Source of the DNA: an uncultured Erysipelotrichaceae bacterium
GTDB taxonomy: Bacteria > Bacillota_I > Bacilli_A > Acholeplasmatales > Anaeroplasmataceae
Direction: 5' to 3'
Assembly (NCBI GenBank): GCA_902783745.1
Contig: CACZRY010000191.1
Span: 1 to 11,978, forward strand
DNA length: 11,978 nucleotides
A model generated the notes under the pieces. The model was not told where the DNA came from. It was given only the letters and a program-made list of their open reading frames with translations, and did no database searches. Both the position numbers and the translations under genes were made by a program. Positions within the stretch are counted from its first letter, which is position 1. Every line of letters begins with the position of its first letter. This document shows positions 6,080-11,978 of the stretch, in pieces.

Positions 6080-7588
6080 ATGGAATATGTATTTATATTT
6101 TTAGGTATCGGAGCTGTTGTATTAATACTTTTAATTTTATTTGCAGCAGGATATACAAAAGCTGGTCCAGATGAAGCTATAATGATTTCTGGTTTAGGTA
6201 AAAAGAAAATTTTAATTGGTAAGGCAGGATATAGATTACCTTTCTTCCAAAGAAAGGATAAAGTTCATCTAAAAGCATTCCAAGTAGATGTTAGAACTAA
6301 CGAAGCTATTCCTACAAAAGATTACGTAAATATTACTGTTGATGCAGTTGCAAACTTAAAGATTTCAGATAAGCCTGAAATTCTTGAAAGAGCATTTCAA
6401 ACATTATTATGCATAAGCGAGAAGGATCGTGGAGCACAAGTACAACAAGTATTACAAGGTAACTTACGTGAAATTATTGGTACAGTTTCAATTCAAGAAT
6501 TAGTAAGAGATAGACAAAATGTTGCAACACAAGTTGCAAATAATGTAGTACCTGACATGGCAAAGCTTGGTATTGAATTAATCAACTTCAATATCCAAAA
6601 CTTCAATGATAACGATAATGTTATTAATAATTTAGGTGCTGAAAATATTGCAAATATTGCAAAACAAGCTTCAATTGCAAAAGCACAAGCTGAAAGAGAT
6701 GTTATTATTGCACAATCTGAAGCAAATGAAATTGCAAATAAGAGCAAGGTTGAAGCAAATACAAAGATTTTACAGCAAAATACTGAATTATCATTACAGC
6801 AATCAGCTTTAAAGCAAAAGACTGATACTGCAAAGGCTGTTGCAGATGCAGCATATGCAATTGAACAACAAAAAAGACAAACTGAAATTAACATTGCACA
6901 AGTTAATGCAGCAATTGCTAAGAGAGAAAGAGAAGTTGATTTAGGTAATAAGGAAGTTGAATTAAGAGAGCGTCAATTACAAGCTGAAATTAATAAGAAG
7001 GCTGATGCTGAAAAGTATAAGGCTCAAATGGAAGCTGATGCTGATCTATATTCTCGTCAAAAGGCAGCTGAAGCTAAGAAGTTCGAACTTGAACAGCAAG
7101 CAGAAATGATTAAGATTCAGGCAGAAGCTGATAAGGTTGCAAAGCAAAAAGCAGCTGAAGCTTTAAAAATTGAAGCAGAAGCTAAGAAGCAAGCTGCATT
7201 ATCTGAAGCTGAAGGTATTAAGGCAAAGGGTGAAGCAGAGGCAGAAGCTATTTTAAAGAAAGCAGAAGCTATGAAACAATATGGTGAAGCTGCAACATTA
7301 CAGTTAATCTTAGATTCTGATGTATTACCAAAGGTTGTTGAAGCATACTCTAAGCCTATGGCAGAAGCATTATCACATATTGATTCTATTACAATGTATG
7401 GTGAAGGCAATACTGCTAAGCTTAATGAGGAAATCACAAAGAATGGTACTCAAATTTTCTCAGGTTTAGAGAAGGCAACAGGATTAGATATTAAGTCTTT
7501 ACTTGCTGGATATTTAGGAGGAAAGCTTATCGAAAATGGTAAAGCTTCAAATCAAGCAAAAGAAGTATCTAATACAGAAAAGAAGTAA
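6080..7588 (+). CDS. floT: Flotillin-like SPFH membrane scaffold protein (FloT/YuaG type)
   Basis: Membrane scaffold of 502 residues, close to B. subtilis FloT (about 509). The family organises functional membrane microdomains on the cytoplasmic face and affects fluidity, signalling and secretion. An N-terminal hydrophobic segment (2-24, EYVFIFLGIGAVVLILLILF) anchors it, and the SPFH/PHB domain spans about 26-180. A long Ala/Glu/Lys-rich coiled coil with repeated EA motifs covers about 195-410. The C-terminal part (ATLQLILDSDVLPKVVEAYSKPM) matches the flotillin oligomerisation region. ATG 6080 follows AGGAGGAGG (6063-6071), a very strong site. Upstream is a structured leader with a candidate Mn2+ riboswitch. 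The NfeD-type partner (YuaF in Bacillus) is not next to it; the next gene is convergent. Identity is firm; the subfamily name is by similarity. Confidence 0.93.
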   Translation: MEYVFIFLGIGAVVLILLILFAAGYTKAGPDEAIMISGLGKKKILIGKAGYRLPFFQRKDKVHLKAFQVDVRTNEAIPTKDYVNITVDAVANLKISDKPEILERAFQTLLCISEKDRGAQVQQVLQGNLREIIGTVSIQELVRDRQNVATQVANNVVPDMAKLGIELINFNIQNFNDNDNVINNLGAENIANIAKQASIAKAQAERDVIIAQSEANEIANKSKVEANTKILQQNTELSLQQSALKQKTDTAKAVADAAYAIEQQKRQTEINIAQVNAAIAKREREVDLGNKEVELRERQLQAEINKKADAEKYKAQMEADADLYSRQKAAEAKKFELEQQAEMIKIQAEADKVAKQKAAEALKIEAEAKKQAALSEAEGIKAKGEAEAEAILKKAEAMKQYGEAATLQLILDSDVLPKVVEAYSKPMAEALSHIDSITMYGEGNTAKLNEEITKNGTQIFSGLEKATGLDIKSLLAGYLGGKLIENGKASNQAKEVSNTEKK

Positions 7589-7616
7589 AAGAAGTTATAG
7601 TTTTTAAATGTAAAGT

Positions 7617-7655
7617 GGCTGTTAAGAAACTCAAATAGTTTCTAGCAGCCTTTTT
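7617..7655 (+). terminator. Intrinsic terminator of the flotillin gene
   Basis: GGCTGTTAAGAAACT (7617-7631) pairs with AGTTTCTAGCAGCC (7637-7650) around CAAAT, giving 14 bp with one bulged A and one T-G pair. Five T follow directly, then another T-rich run. Confidence 0.9.
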
Positions 7656-7749
7656 AATTTTTTTTATTAAAGTTTCTTAACAACGTAGTTGTTATTGGTG
7701 TAAATAGACCAAAAAAGAAGCTGTTAAGATTTTTAGTTTCTTAACAGCC
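7617..7749. repeat. Three copies of a GGCTGTTAAGAAACT-type word in the convergent gap
   Basis: GGCTGTTAAGAAACT occurs at 7617-7631 and, as its exact inverse complement, at 7735-7749. The 12-base core AGTTTCTTAACA of the inverse form also occurs at 7671-7682, next to a small AACAAC/GTTGTT hairpin (7679-7693). The copies supply one arm of each of the two opposing terminators, and they allow alternative long-range pairing across the gap. Confidence 0.7.
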
Positions 7750-7753
7750 CCTT
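7711..7753 (-). terminator. Intrinsic terminator of clpB
   Basis: On the minus strand GCTGTTAAG (7748-7740) pairs with CTTAACAGC (7728-7720) across an 11-base loop. The T-rich stretch TTCTTTTTT (7719-7711) follows. It begins 9 bases after the clpB stop codon. Confidence 0.85.
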
Positions 7754-7756
7754 CTA

Positions 7757-9871
7757 TTATCTATTAATAATTCTTATTTTATTATCTACTACATCACATA
7801 CATATGGAGTTTGTGGCTTTAGATGACCTGATATTATTTCTGTTGCAATAAATGTTTCAACTGTTTTAGTAATAAATCTATGAATAGGTCTTGCTCCAAA
7901 TTCTTCATCATATGATGAATCTAATATCCATTTCTTTAAAGAATCTGCAAAATATATGTCTAATCCTTGTGAAATAAGTCTCATATTTAATTCTTTTAAC
8001 ATCTTATTAACAATTTGTAATTGAACATTCTTTCCTAATGGATTAAATCTAATTATTTCATCAATTCTATTTAAGAATTCAGGCTTAAATGATGATTTTA
8101 ATAATCTATCTATTTGTTCTTCCTTATCACTATCATTAGATAATAGAATAGAAGAACCAATATTTGATGTCATGATTATAATTGTATTTTTGAAATCAAC
8201 TGTTCTTCCTTGAGAATCAGTTAATCTACCATCATCTAATATTTGTAATAATATATTGAATACATCAGGATGAGCTTTTTCAATTTCATCAAATAAAACA
8301 ATAGAATAAGGAGAACGTCTTACTTTTTCGGTTAATTGTCCACCTTCTTCATATCCAACATATCCTGGTGCAGAACCAATTAACTTAGATACTGAATATT
8401 GTTCCATATATTCAGACATATCTAGTCTTATAATATGAGATTCTGAATCAAATAAAGCATCAGCTAATGCTTTTGCAAGTTCAGTCTTACCTACGCCTGT
8501 TGGACCTAAGAATAGGAATGAACCAATTGGTTTTGTTTCATCTTTTATTCCTGCACGCTGTCTTATAATAGCATTTGATACTAATTCAACCGCATCATCT
8601 TGACCTATTACTCTGCTCTTTAATACATTAGAAAGATTTAGAATCTTTTCTCTTTCACCTTGCATAAGCTTAGAGATAGGAATATTAGTCCATTTAGATA
8701 CAACTTCTGCAATATCTTCTTCAGTAACTGATTCAGATAGAAGATGATCATCTTTAGATTTTGCTTGATATTCATCAATTTTCTTTTGTAGATTAGGAAT
8801 AGTAGAATATTGTAATTCTGAAGCTTTTTTATAATTGCCTTCATTAAATGCCTTATCTAGATCAAATTTGGCTTTTTCCATTTCAGCTTTAATATCCTTA
8901 TATGCTTGTATTTCAAGCTTTTCTTTTTGCCATTTCTTATTTAATTCATCTTGTTTATTTTCTAATGATTGTAGTTCAGTGTTGATTTCTTGTAATCTTG
9001 ATTTTGAAATAGAATCAGATTCCTTTCTTAAAGCCATTTGTTCGATTTTTAATTGTGCAATATGTCTATCTAAGTCGTCTAACTCAGCAGGTTTTGAGTC
9101 TATTTCCATACGACAAGAAGCACAAGCTTCATCAATTAAATCAATTGCTTTATCTGGTAAGAATCTATCTTGAATATATCTATTAGATAATGTTGCAGCA
9201 GCAACAACTGCATTGTCTTGGATTGTAACACCATGGTGTAATTCAAATTTCTCTTTAACACCTCTTAAGATAGATATTGTATCCTCAACACTTGGTTCTT
9301 GAACTAAAACTTTTTGGAATCTTCTTTCCAAAGCGGAATCCTTTTCAATATATTCCTTATATTCCTTAAGAGTAGTAGCACCAATACAATGTAATTCGCC
9401 TCTTGCAAGCATAGGCTTTAACATATTTCCAGCATCAAGTGCACCATCGGCTTTACCTGCGCCTACAATTAAATGAATTTCATCAATAAACATTATGATT
9501 TTACCATCTGATTTTTTTATTTCATTTAATACAGCTTTTAATCTTTCTTCAAATTCACCACGGAATTTAGCTCCTGCAACTAATGCGCCCATATCTAATT
9601 CGAATATTGTTTTATCACGTAAAGAAGTAGGAACGTCATTTGCAACTATTCTATGAGCTAATCCTTCAATGATAGCTGTTTTACCAACACCAGGTTCACC
9701 AATTAACACTGGGTTATTTTTAGTACGTCTAGATAATATTTTTATAATTCGTCTAATTTCTTCATCTCTACCGATTACAGGATCTATTTTACCTTCTCTA
9801 GCTAAAGAAACAACGTCACGACCATATTTTTCTAATACATTTTCGTTTTTTTCTTGATCATAATTTTGCAT
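7757..9871 (-). CDS. clpB: ClpB-type AAA+ disaggregase lacking the N-terminal domain
   Basis: Hexameric ATP-driven chaperone that, with DnaK, extracts polypeptides from aggregates. From ATG 9871 it has 704 residues against about 860 for full ClpB. NBD1 has Walker A GEPGVGKT (58-65), pore loop KFRGEF (Phe103 where Tyr is common), Walker B Asp130/Glu131 and arginine fingers Arg183/Arg184. A long coiled-coil M domain (about 255-375) marks ClpB rather than ClpC. NBD2 has GPTGVGKT (456-463), pore loop GYVGY (503-507), Asp528/Glu529, Arg602 and sensor-2 GAR (659-661). No IGF/IGL-type ClpP-docking loop is visible. The N-domain is missing and no coding remnant lies upstream. The start is chosen by AAAGGGTGAT just before the ATG; an in-frame TTG 54 bases upstream overlaps the -10 box and is rejected. 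It is under a CIRCE-controlled promoter. Mycoplasma ClpB is known to be similarly short. Confidence 0.94.
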   Translation of the reverse strand: MQNYDQEKNENVLEKYGRDVVSLAREGKIDPVIGRDEEIRRIIKILSRRTKNNPVLIGEPGVGKTAIIEGLAHRIVANDVPTSLRDKTIFELDMGALVAGAKFRGEFEERLKAVLNEIKKSDGKIIMFIDEIHLIVGAGKADGALDAGNMLKPMLARGELHCIGATTLKEYKEYIEKDSALERRFQKVLVQEPSVEDTISILRGVKEKFELHHGVTIQDNAVVAAATLSNRYIQDRFLPDKAIDLIDEACASCRMEIDSKPAELDDLDRHIAQLKIEQMALRKESDSISKSRLQEINTELQSLENKQDELNKKWQKEKLEIQAYKDIKAEMEKAKFDLDKAFNEGNYKKASELQYSTIPNLQKKIDEYQAKSKDDHLLSESVTEEDIAEVVSKWTNIPISKLMQGEREKILNLSNVLKSRVIGQDDAVELVSNAIIRQRAGIKDETKPIGSFLFLGPTGVGKTELAKALADALFDSESHIIRLDMSEYMEQYSVSKLIGSAPGYVGYEEGGQLTEKVRRSPYSIVLFDEIEKAHPDVFNILLQILDDGRLTDSQGRTVDFKNTIIIMTSNIGSSILLSNDSDKEEQIDRLLKSSFKPEFLNRIDEIIRFNPLGKNVQLQIVNKMLKELNMRLISQGLDIYFADSLKKWILDSSYDEEFGARPIHRFITKTVETFIATEIISGHLKPQTPYVCDVVDNKIRIINR

Positions 9872-9913
9872 AATATCACCCTTTCTTGTAGTACTAATTT
9901 CATCTACAACTAT

Positions 9914-9941
9914 ATTATAACACAAAAATTAGCACTTTCAA
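9914..9941 (-). promoter_or_regulatory. clpB promoter with extended -10
   Basis: Reading the minus strand, TTGAAA (9941-9936) stands 16 bases before TATAAT (9919-9914), which is preceded by TG at -1 spacing (TGTTATAAT), an extended -10. The -35 box lies within the CIRCE operator. The leader before the clpB ATG would be about 35 bases. Confidence 0.85.
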
Positions 9942-9955
9942 TAGTAGAGTGCCAA
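9929..9955 (-). promoter_or_regulatory. CIRCE operator (HrcA-binding site)
   Basis: On the minus strand the arms are TTGGCACTC and AAGTGCTAA with a 9-base spacer. The consensus is TTAGCACTC-N9-GAGTGCTAA, so 16 of 18 arm bases match and the spacer is exact. HrcA bound here would cover the -35 region and repress clpB until heat or protein-folding stress. hrcA itself is outside the window. Confidence 0.9.
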
Positions 9956-9963
9956 TATTTTTT

Positions 9964-9980
9964 TGAATACAAAGTATTCA
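9964..9980. repeat. Perfect palindrome upstream of the clpB promoter
   Basis: TGAATAC (9964-9970) and GTATTCA (9974-9980) are exact inverse complements around AAA, about 23 bases upstream of the clpB -35 box on the minus strand. It could be a binding site for a second regulator or a small hairpin behind the preceding gene's terminator. I do not recognise it as a known operator, and no CtsR-type heptad repeat was found. Confidence 0.45.
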
Positions 9981-9995
9981 GTTTTTAAAATAAAT

Positions 9996-10044
9996 AAAAA
10001 AAGACTCAAAATGACGTAACTTACACCATAAAATTGAGTCTTTT
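9996..10044 (-). terminator. Intrinsic terminator of the UPF0371/DUF1846 gene
   Basis: On the minus strand AAAAGACTCAA (10044-10034) pairs perfectly with TTGAGTCTTTT (10009-9999). The 24-base loop contains smaller complementary pieces (ATG/CAT and GTA/TAC). Further T residues follow to 9996. The stem starts 7 bases after the stop codon. Confidence 0.85.
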
Positions 10045-10050
10045 AATAAA

Positions 10051-11541
10051 TTATTTTACATATAATCTAGATTTTCTTGATGTATCTTCAGTAGTAACAT
10101 CAACCTTAAGCTTTTTAAATACTTCAGCATCCTGTAACTGTAGAATAACAGTAGAATGAGCTTGTAAATGAGCCATATTTGGAAGCTGTGCCATTGCAAG
10201 CTTAGCTTGTTCATTAGATTTAGAATTTGCAGAAATTGCTAAGGCAATTAAAATTTCATCTGCATGTAATCTTGGATTATGATTATGTAAATTATTAATT
10301 TTCATTTTAGAAACTGGTTCTATAACAGATCTTGGTAATAATAATGCTTTATCATCAAGTCCAGCTAAAGCTTTTAATGTATTAAGAATAAGTGCAGCAG
10401 GAGCTGTTAATAAATCTGATGTTTTTGCATCTACAATTCTACCATCTTCAAGTTCTAAAGCCATAGCTTCATTACCATCTGTGATTTCCTTTTTATGTGC
10501 TGCAGCTTTAACACAAGGTCTATCATTAGTTGAAATGTTTAATTGTTTCATTAAAATTTCAATCTTATTTACAGCTTCTTCACTAAATCTACCTAATCTG
10601 AATTGAACTTTTGCATCAAAATATCTTCTAATTATTTCATCACATGATGCTTTATCAGTAACTGTATGGTCTGAAATAGCATAACCAGCCATATTTACAC
10701 CCATATCTGTTGGTGATTCATAAGGAGAAGAACCATAGATTTTTTCAAACATTGCTTTTACAACAGGGAATATTTCAATATCACGATTGTAATTAACTGT
10801 TGTAACACCATGAGCTTCAAGATGATATGGGTCAATCATATTTACATCTTGTAGGTCAGCAGTTGCAGCTTCATATGCAATATTTACAGGATCCTTTAAT
10901 GCTAAATTCCAAATAGGGAAAGTCTCGTATTTAGCATAACCAGCCTTAATACCTCTTTTGTTTTCATGATATAATTGAGAAAGGCAAGTTGCCATTTTAC
11001 CAGAACCAGGACCTGGAGCTGTAACAACTACAATTGGATGTGTTGTTTTTATATATTCATTTTTACCAAAACCTTCCTCAGAAATGATATAATCTACATC
11101 GTGAGGATATCCTTTGATTTCATAATGTAGGTATGATTTAATACCTAAATTCTTTAGTTGTTCTCTAAATTGATCAACAACAGGAGCATTTTGATATTGA
11201 GTGATACAAACAGAACCTACAAATAATCCAGATTCACGGAATGCATCAATTAATCTTAAAACTTCAGATTGATAATTGATACCAATATCGCCTCTCATTT
11301 TATTCTTTTGAATATCTTTAGCGTTTATTGCAATAACAATTTCTACTTTTTCCTTTAAAGTAAGAAGCATTCTTAATTTAGAATCAGGTAAAAATCCAGG
11401 TAATACTCTTGATGCATGATAATCATCAAATAATTTTCCACCAAATTCTATATAAAGCTTATCTCCAAACTTATTAACTCTCTTTAAAATATTTTCAGAT
11501 TGTAACTTTAAGTATTTTTCGTTATCGAATCCAATTTTCAT
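10051..11541 (-). CDS. UPF0371/DUF1846 family protein of unknown function
   Basis: Protein of 496 residues, matching the usual length of the UPF0371 (DUF1846) family, which is widespread in Firmicutes and Actinobacteria and has no established reaction. The N-terminus MKIGFDNEKYLKLQSENI and the stretch EFGGKLFDDYHASRVLPGF (about 32-50) are typical. A glycine-rich loop TAPGPGSGKM (174-183) resembles but does not equal a Walker A motif, suggesting phosphate or nucleotide binding. No signal peptide or TM segment, so cytoplasmic. ATG 11541 is chosen because the family N-terminus begins there and AAGGACGGTGAG lies just upstream. The frame stays open 22 codons further, but that part overlaps the promoter. 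It has its own promoter and terminator, so it is probably monocistronic. Confidence 0.88.
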   Translation of the reverse strand: MKIGFDNEKYLKLQSENILKRVNKFGDKLYIEFGGKLFDDYHASRVLPGFLPDSKLRMLLTLKEKVEIVIAINAKDIQKNKMRGDIGINYQSEVLRLIDAFRESGLFVGSVCITQYQNAPVVDQFREQLKNLGIKSYLHYEIKGYPHDVDYIISEEGFGKNEYIKTTHPIVVVTAPGPGSGKMATCLSQLYHENKRGIKAGYAKYETFPIWNLALKDPVNIAYEAATADLQDVNMIDPYHLEAHGVTTVNYNRDIEIFPVVKAMFEKIYGSSPYESPTDMGVNMAGYAISDHTVTDKASCDEIIRRYFDAKVQFRLGRFSEEAVNKIEILMKQLNISTNDRPCVKAAAHKKEITDGNEAMALELEDGRIVDAKTSDLLTAPAALILNTLKALAGLDDKALLLPRSVIEPVSKMKINNLHNHNPRLHADEILIALAISANSKSNEQAKLAMAQLPNMAHLQAHSTVILQLQDAEVFKKLKVDVTTEDTSRKSRLYVK

Positions 11542-11574
11542 ACCACTCACCGTCCTTGTGAAATAAACATAAAA

Positions 11575-11603
11575 ATTATATATTGCATATAAAAAAATTT
11601 CAA
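11575..11603 (-). promoter_or_regulatory. Promoter of the UPF0371/DUF1846 gene
   Basis: On the minus strand TTGAAA (11603-11598) and TATAAT (11580-11575) are separated by exactly 17 bases. The -10 box is 33 bases before the chosen ATG at 11541. Confidence 0.85.
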
Positions 11604-11623
11604 TCACTTTAATATAATTTTTT

Positions 11624-11651
11624 TTGAATTTATTTCAATTTATAGTATAAA
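11624..11651 (+). promoter_or_regulatory. Probable promoter of the DUF5662 gene, divergent from the UPF0371 promoter
   Basis: TTGAAT (11624-11629) stands 16 bases before TATAAA (11646-11651), giving a leader of about 37 bases. The region is extremely AT-rich (11604-11680), so other -10-like boxes exist and this pairing is the best of several. Confidence 0.5.
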
Positions 11652-11694
11652 TATTTATATAAAATATATAAAATAGCATAACAGAGGTATTATA

Positions 11695-11978
11695 ATGCAT
11701 ATAATAAAACATTTTTTAACAATCACAAAGCATAGAAATAAGGTAATGAAGTACTGCTTTAAATGTGGTCTTTATAAGCAAGGATTATTACATGACTTAT
11801 CTAAATATTCATTTGTAGAATTCTTTAATGGTGCTAAATATTATCAAGGAACATATTCTCCAAACCATAACGAAAGAAAAGAAAGAGGATATAGCCTTGC
11901 ATGGATGCATCACAAAGGAAGAAATAAACATCATTTCGAATATTGGGTTGATGTTAATCTTAAAACTAATAAATATGA
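11695..11978 (+). CDS. DUF5662 family protein, N-terminal part, runs off the window
   Basis: ATG 11695 opens a frame of at least 94 residues to the window end. GAGG (11684-11687) lies 7 bases before it. The sequence fits the DUF5662 family common in gut Firmicutes: HFLTITKHRNKVMKYCFKCG (from residue 6), then LLHDLSKYSFVEF (31-43) and WMHHKGRNKHHFEYW (70-84). The HD pair (His33-Asp34) and the later His cluster (72-73, 79-80) suggest an HD-type metal site, which is my inference; no function is established. It is transcribed divergently from the UPF0371 gene. The C-terminus cannot be judged. Confidence 0.8.
   Translation, partial: MHIIKHFLTITKHRNKVMKYCFKCGLYKQGLLHDLSKYSFVEFFNGAKYYQGTYSPNHNERKERGYSLAWMHHKGRNKHHFEYWVDVNLKTNKY

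Noticed and set aside
6493..7437. Long open frames on the minus strand inside the flotillin gene (133 and 106 codons)
   Set aside because: They arise because the Ala/Glu/Lys-rich coiled-coil codons of the flotillin lack stop complements. They have no ribosome binding site and give Ser/Ala/Phe-rich low-complexity products.
8638..9857. Several 60-110 codon frames on both strands inside clpB
   Set aside because: They overlap a well-supported ClpB reading frame with all AAA+ motifs and have no start signals of their own.
9872..9925. In-frame extension of ClpB by 18 residues from a TTG
   Set aside because: The extension overlaps the TATAAT of the clpB promoter and lacks a ribosome binding site, while the ATG at 9871 has a good one.
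11542..11607. In-frame extension of the UPF0371 protein by 22 residues from a GTG
   Set aside because: It overlaps the -35 and -10 boxes, and the family N-terminus begins at the ATG at 11541.
1..11978. CRISPR array, tRNA, rRNA, insertion sequence or phage attachment site
   Set aside because: No regularly spaced repeats, no cloverleaf or rRNA-like stretch, and no transposase or integrase reading frame was seen by eye; a tRNAscan or covariance search was not possible.

Overview
The window comes from a very AT-rich, low-GC Gram-positive bacterium (Firmicutes/Bacillota). I infer a gut Erysipelotrichia-like lineage. The evidence is strong purine-rich ribosome binding sites, a yceD-rpmF-rsmH block, a HrcA/CIRCE-controlled clpB, a FloT-type flotillin, a UPF0371/DUF1846 protein and a DUF5662 protein. 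No in-frame TGA is read as Trp in any of the genes, so the code looks standard (table 11) rather than the mycoplasma code. No phage, transposon, CRISPR array, tRNA or rRNA was seen. This is chromosomal core and near-core sequence.

Left part (1-5778, all + strand). The 3' half of thrS (threonyl-tRNA synthetase) is followed by a terminator hairpin and an ABC-F ATPase gene. A near-consensus promoter then starts the yceD (DUF177)-rpmF (L32)-rsmH (16S rRNA methyltransferase) block. After it come a 98-residue three-helix membrane protein of unknown function with its own extended -10 promoter, and an AEC-family transporter. A terminator-like hairpin sits just upstream of the ribosome binding site of the ABC-F gene, of rsmH and of the AEC gene, which suggests graded readthrough or attenuation. 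The genes here serve translation, ribosome assembly and membrane transport.

Middle part (5779-7588, + strand). A promoter with a perfect TTGACA drives a leader of about 270 bases before a flotillin gene (floT-like). The first part of the leader folds by eye like a yybP-ykoY (Mn2+) riboswitch aptamer, and its closing strand is shared with an intrinsic terminator. Further down are a perfect 10-bp hairpin and an 11-codon mini-ORF with a strong ribosome binding site. A putative metal switch in front of a flotillin is the most interesting signal in the window.

Right part (7589-11978). floT and clpB converge on a 168-bp gap holding two terminators built from the same 15-bp word. clpB (minus) encodes a ClpB disaggregase without the N-terminal substrate domain. 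It is controlled by a CIRCE operator that overlaps the -35 box of an extended -10 promoter. Upstream lies a UPF0371/DUF1846 gene (minus) with its own promoter and terminator. Divergent from it is the 5' part of a DUF5662 gene that runs off the window end.
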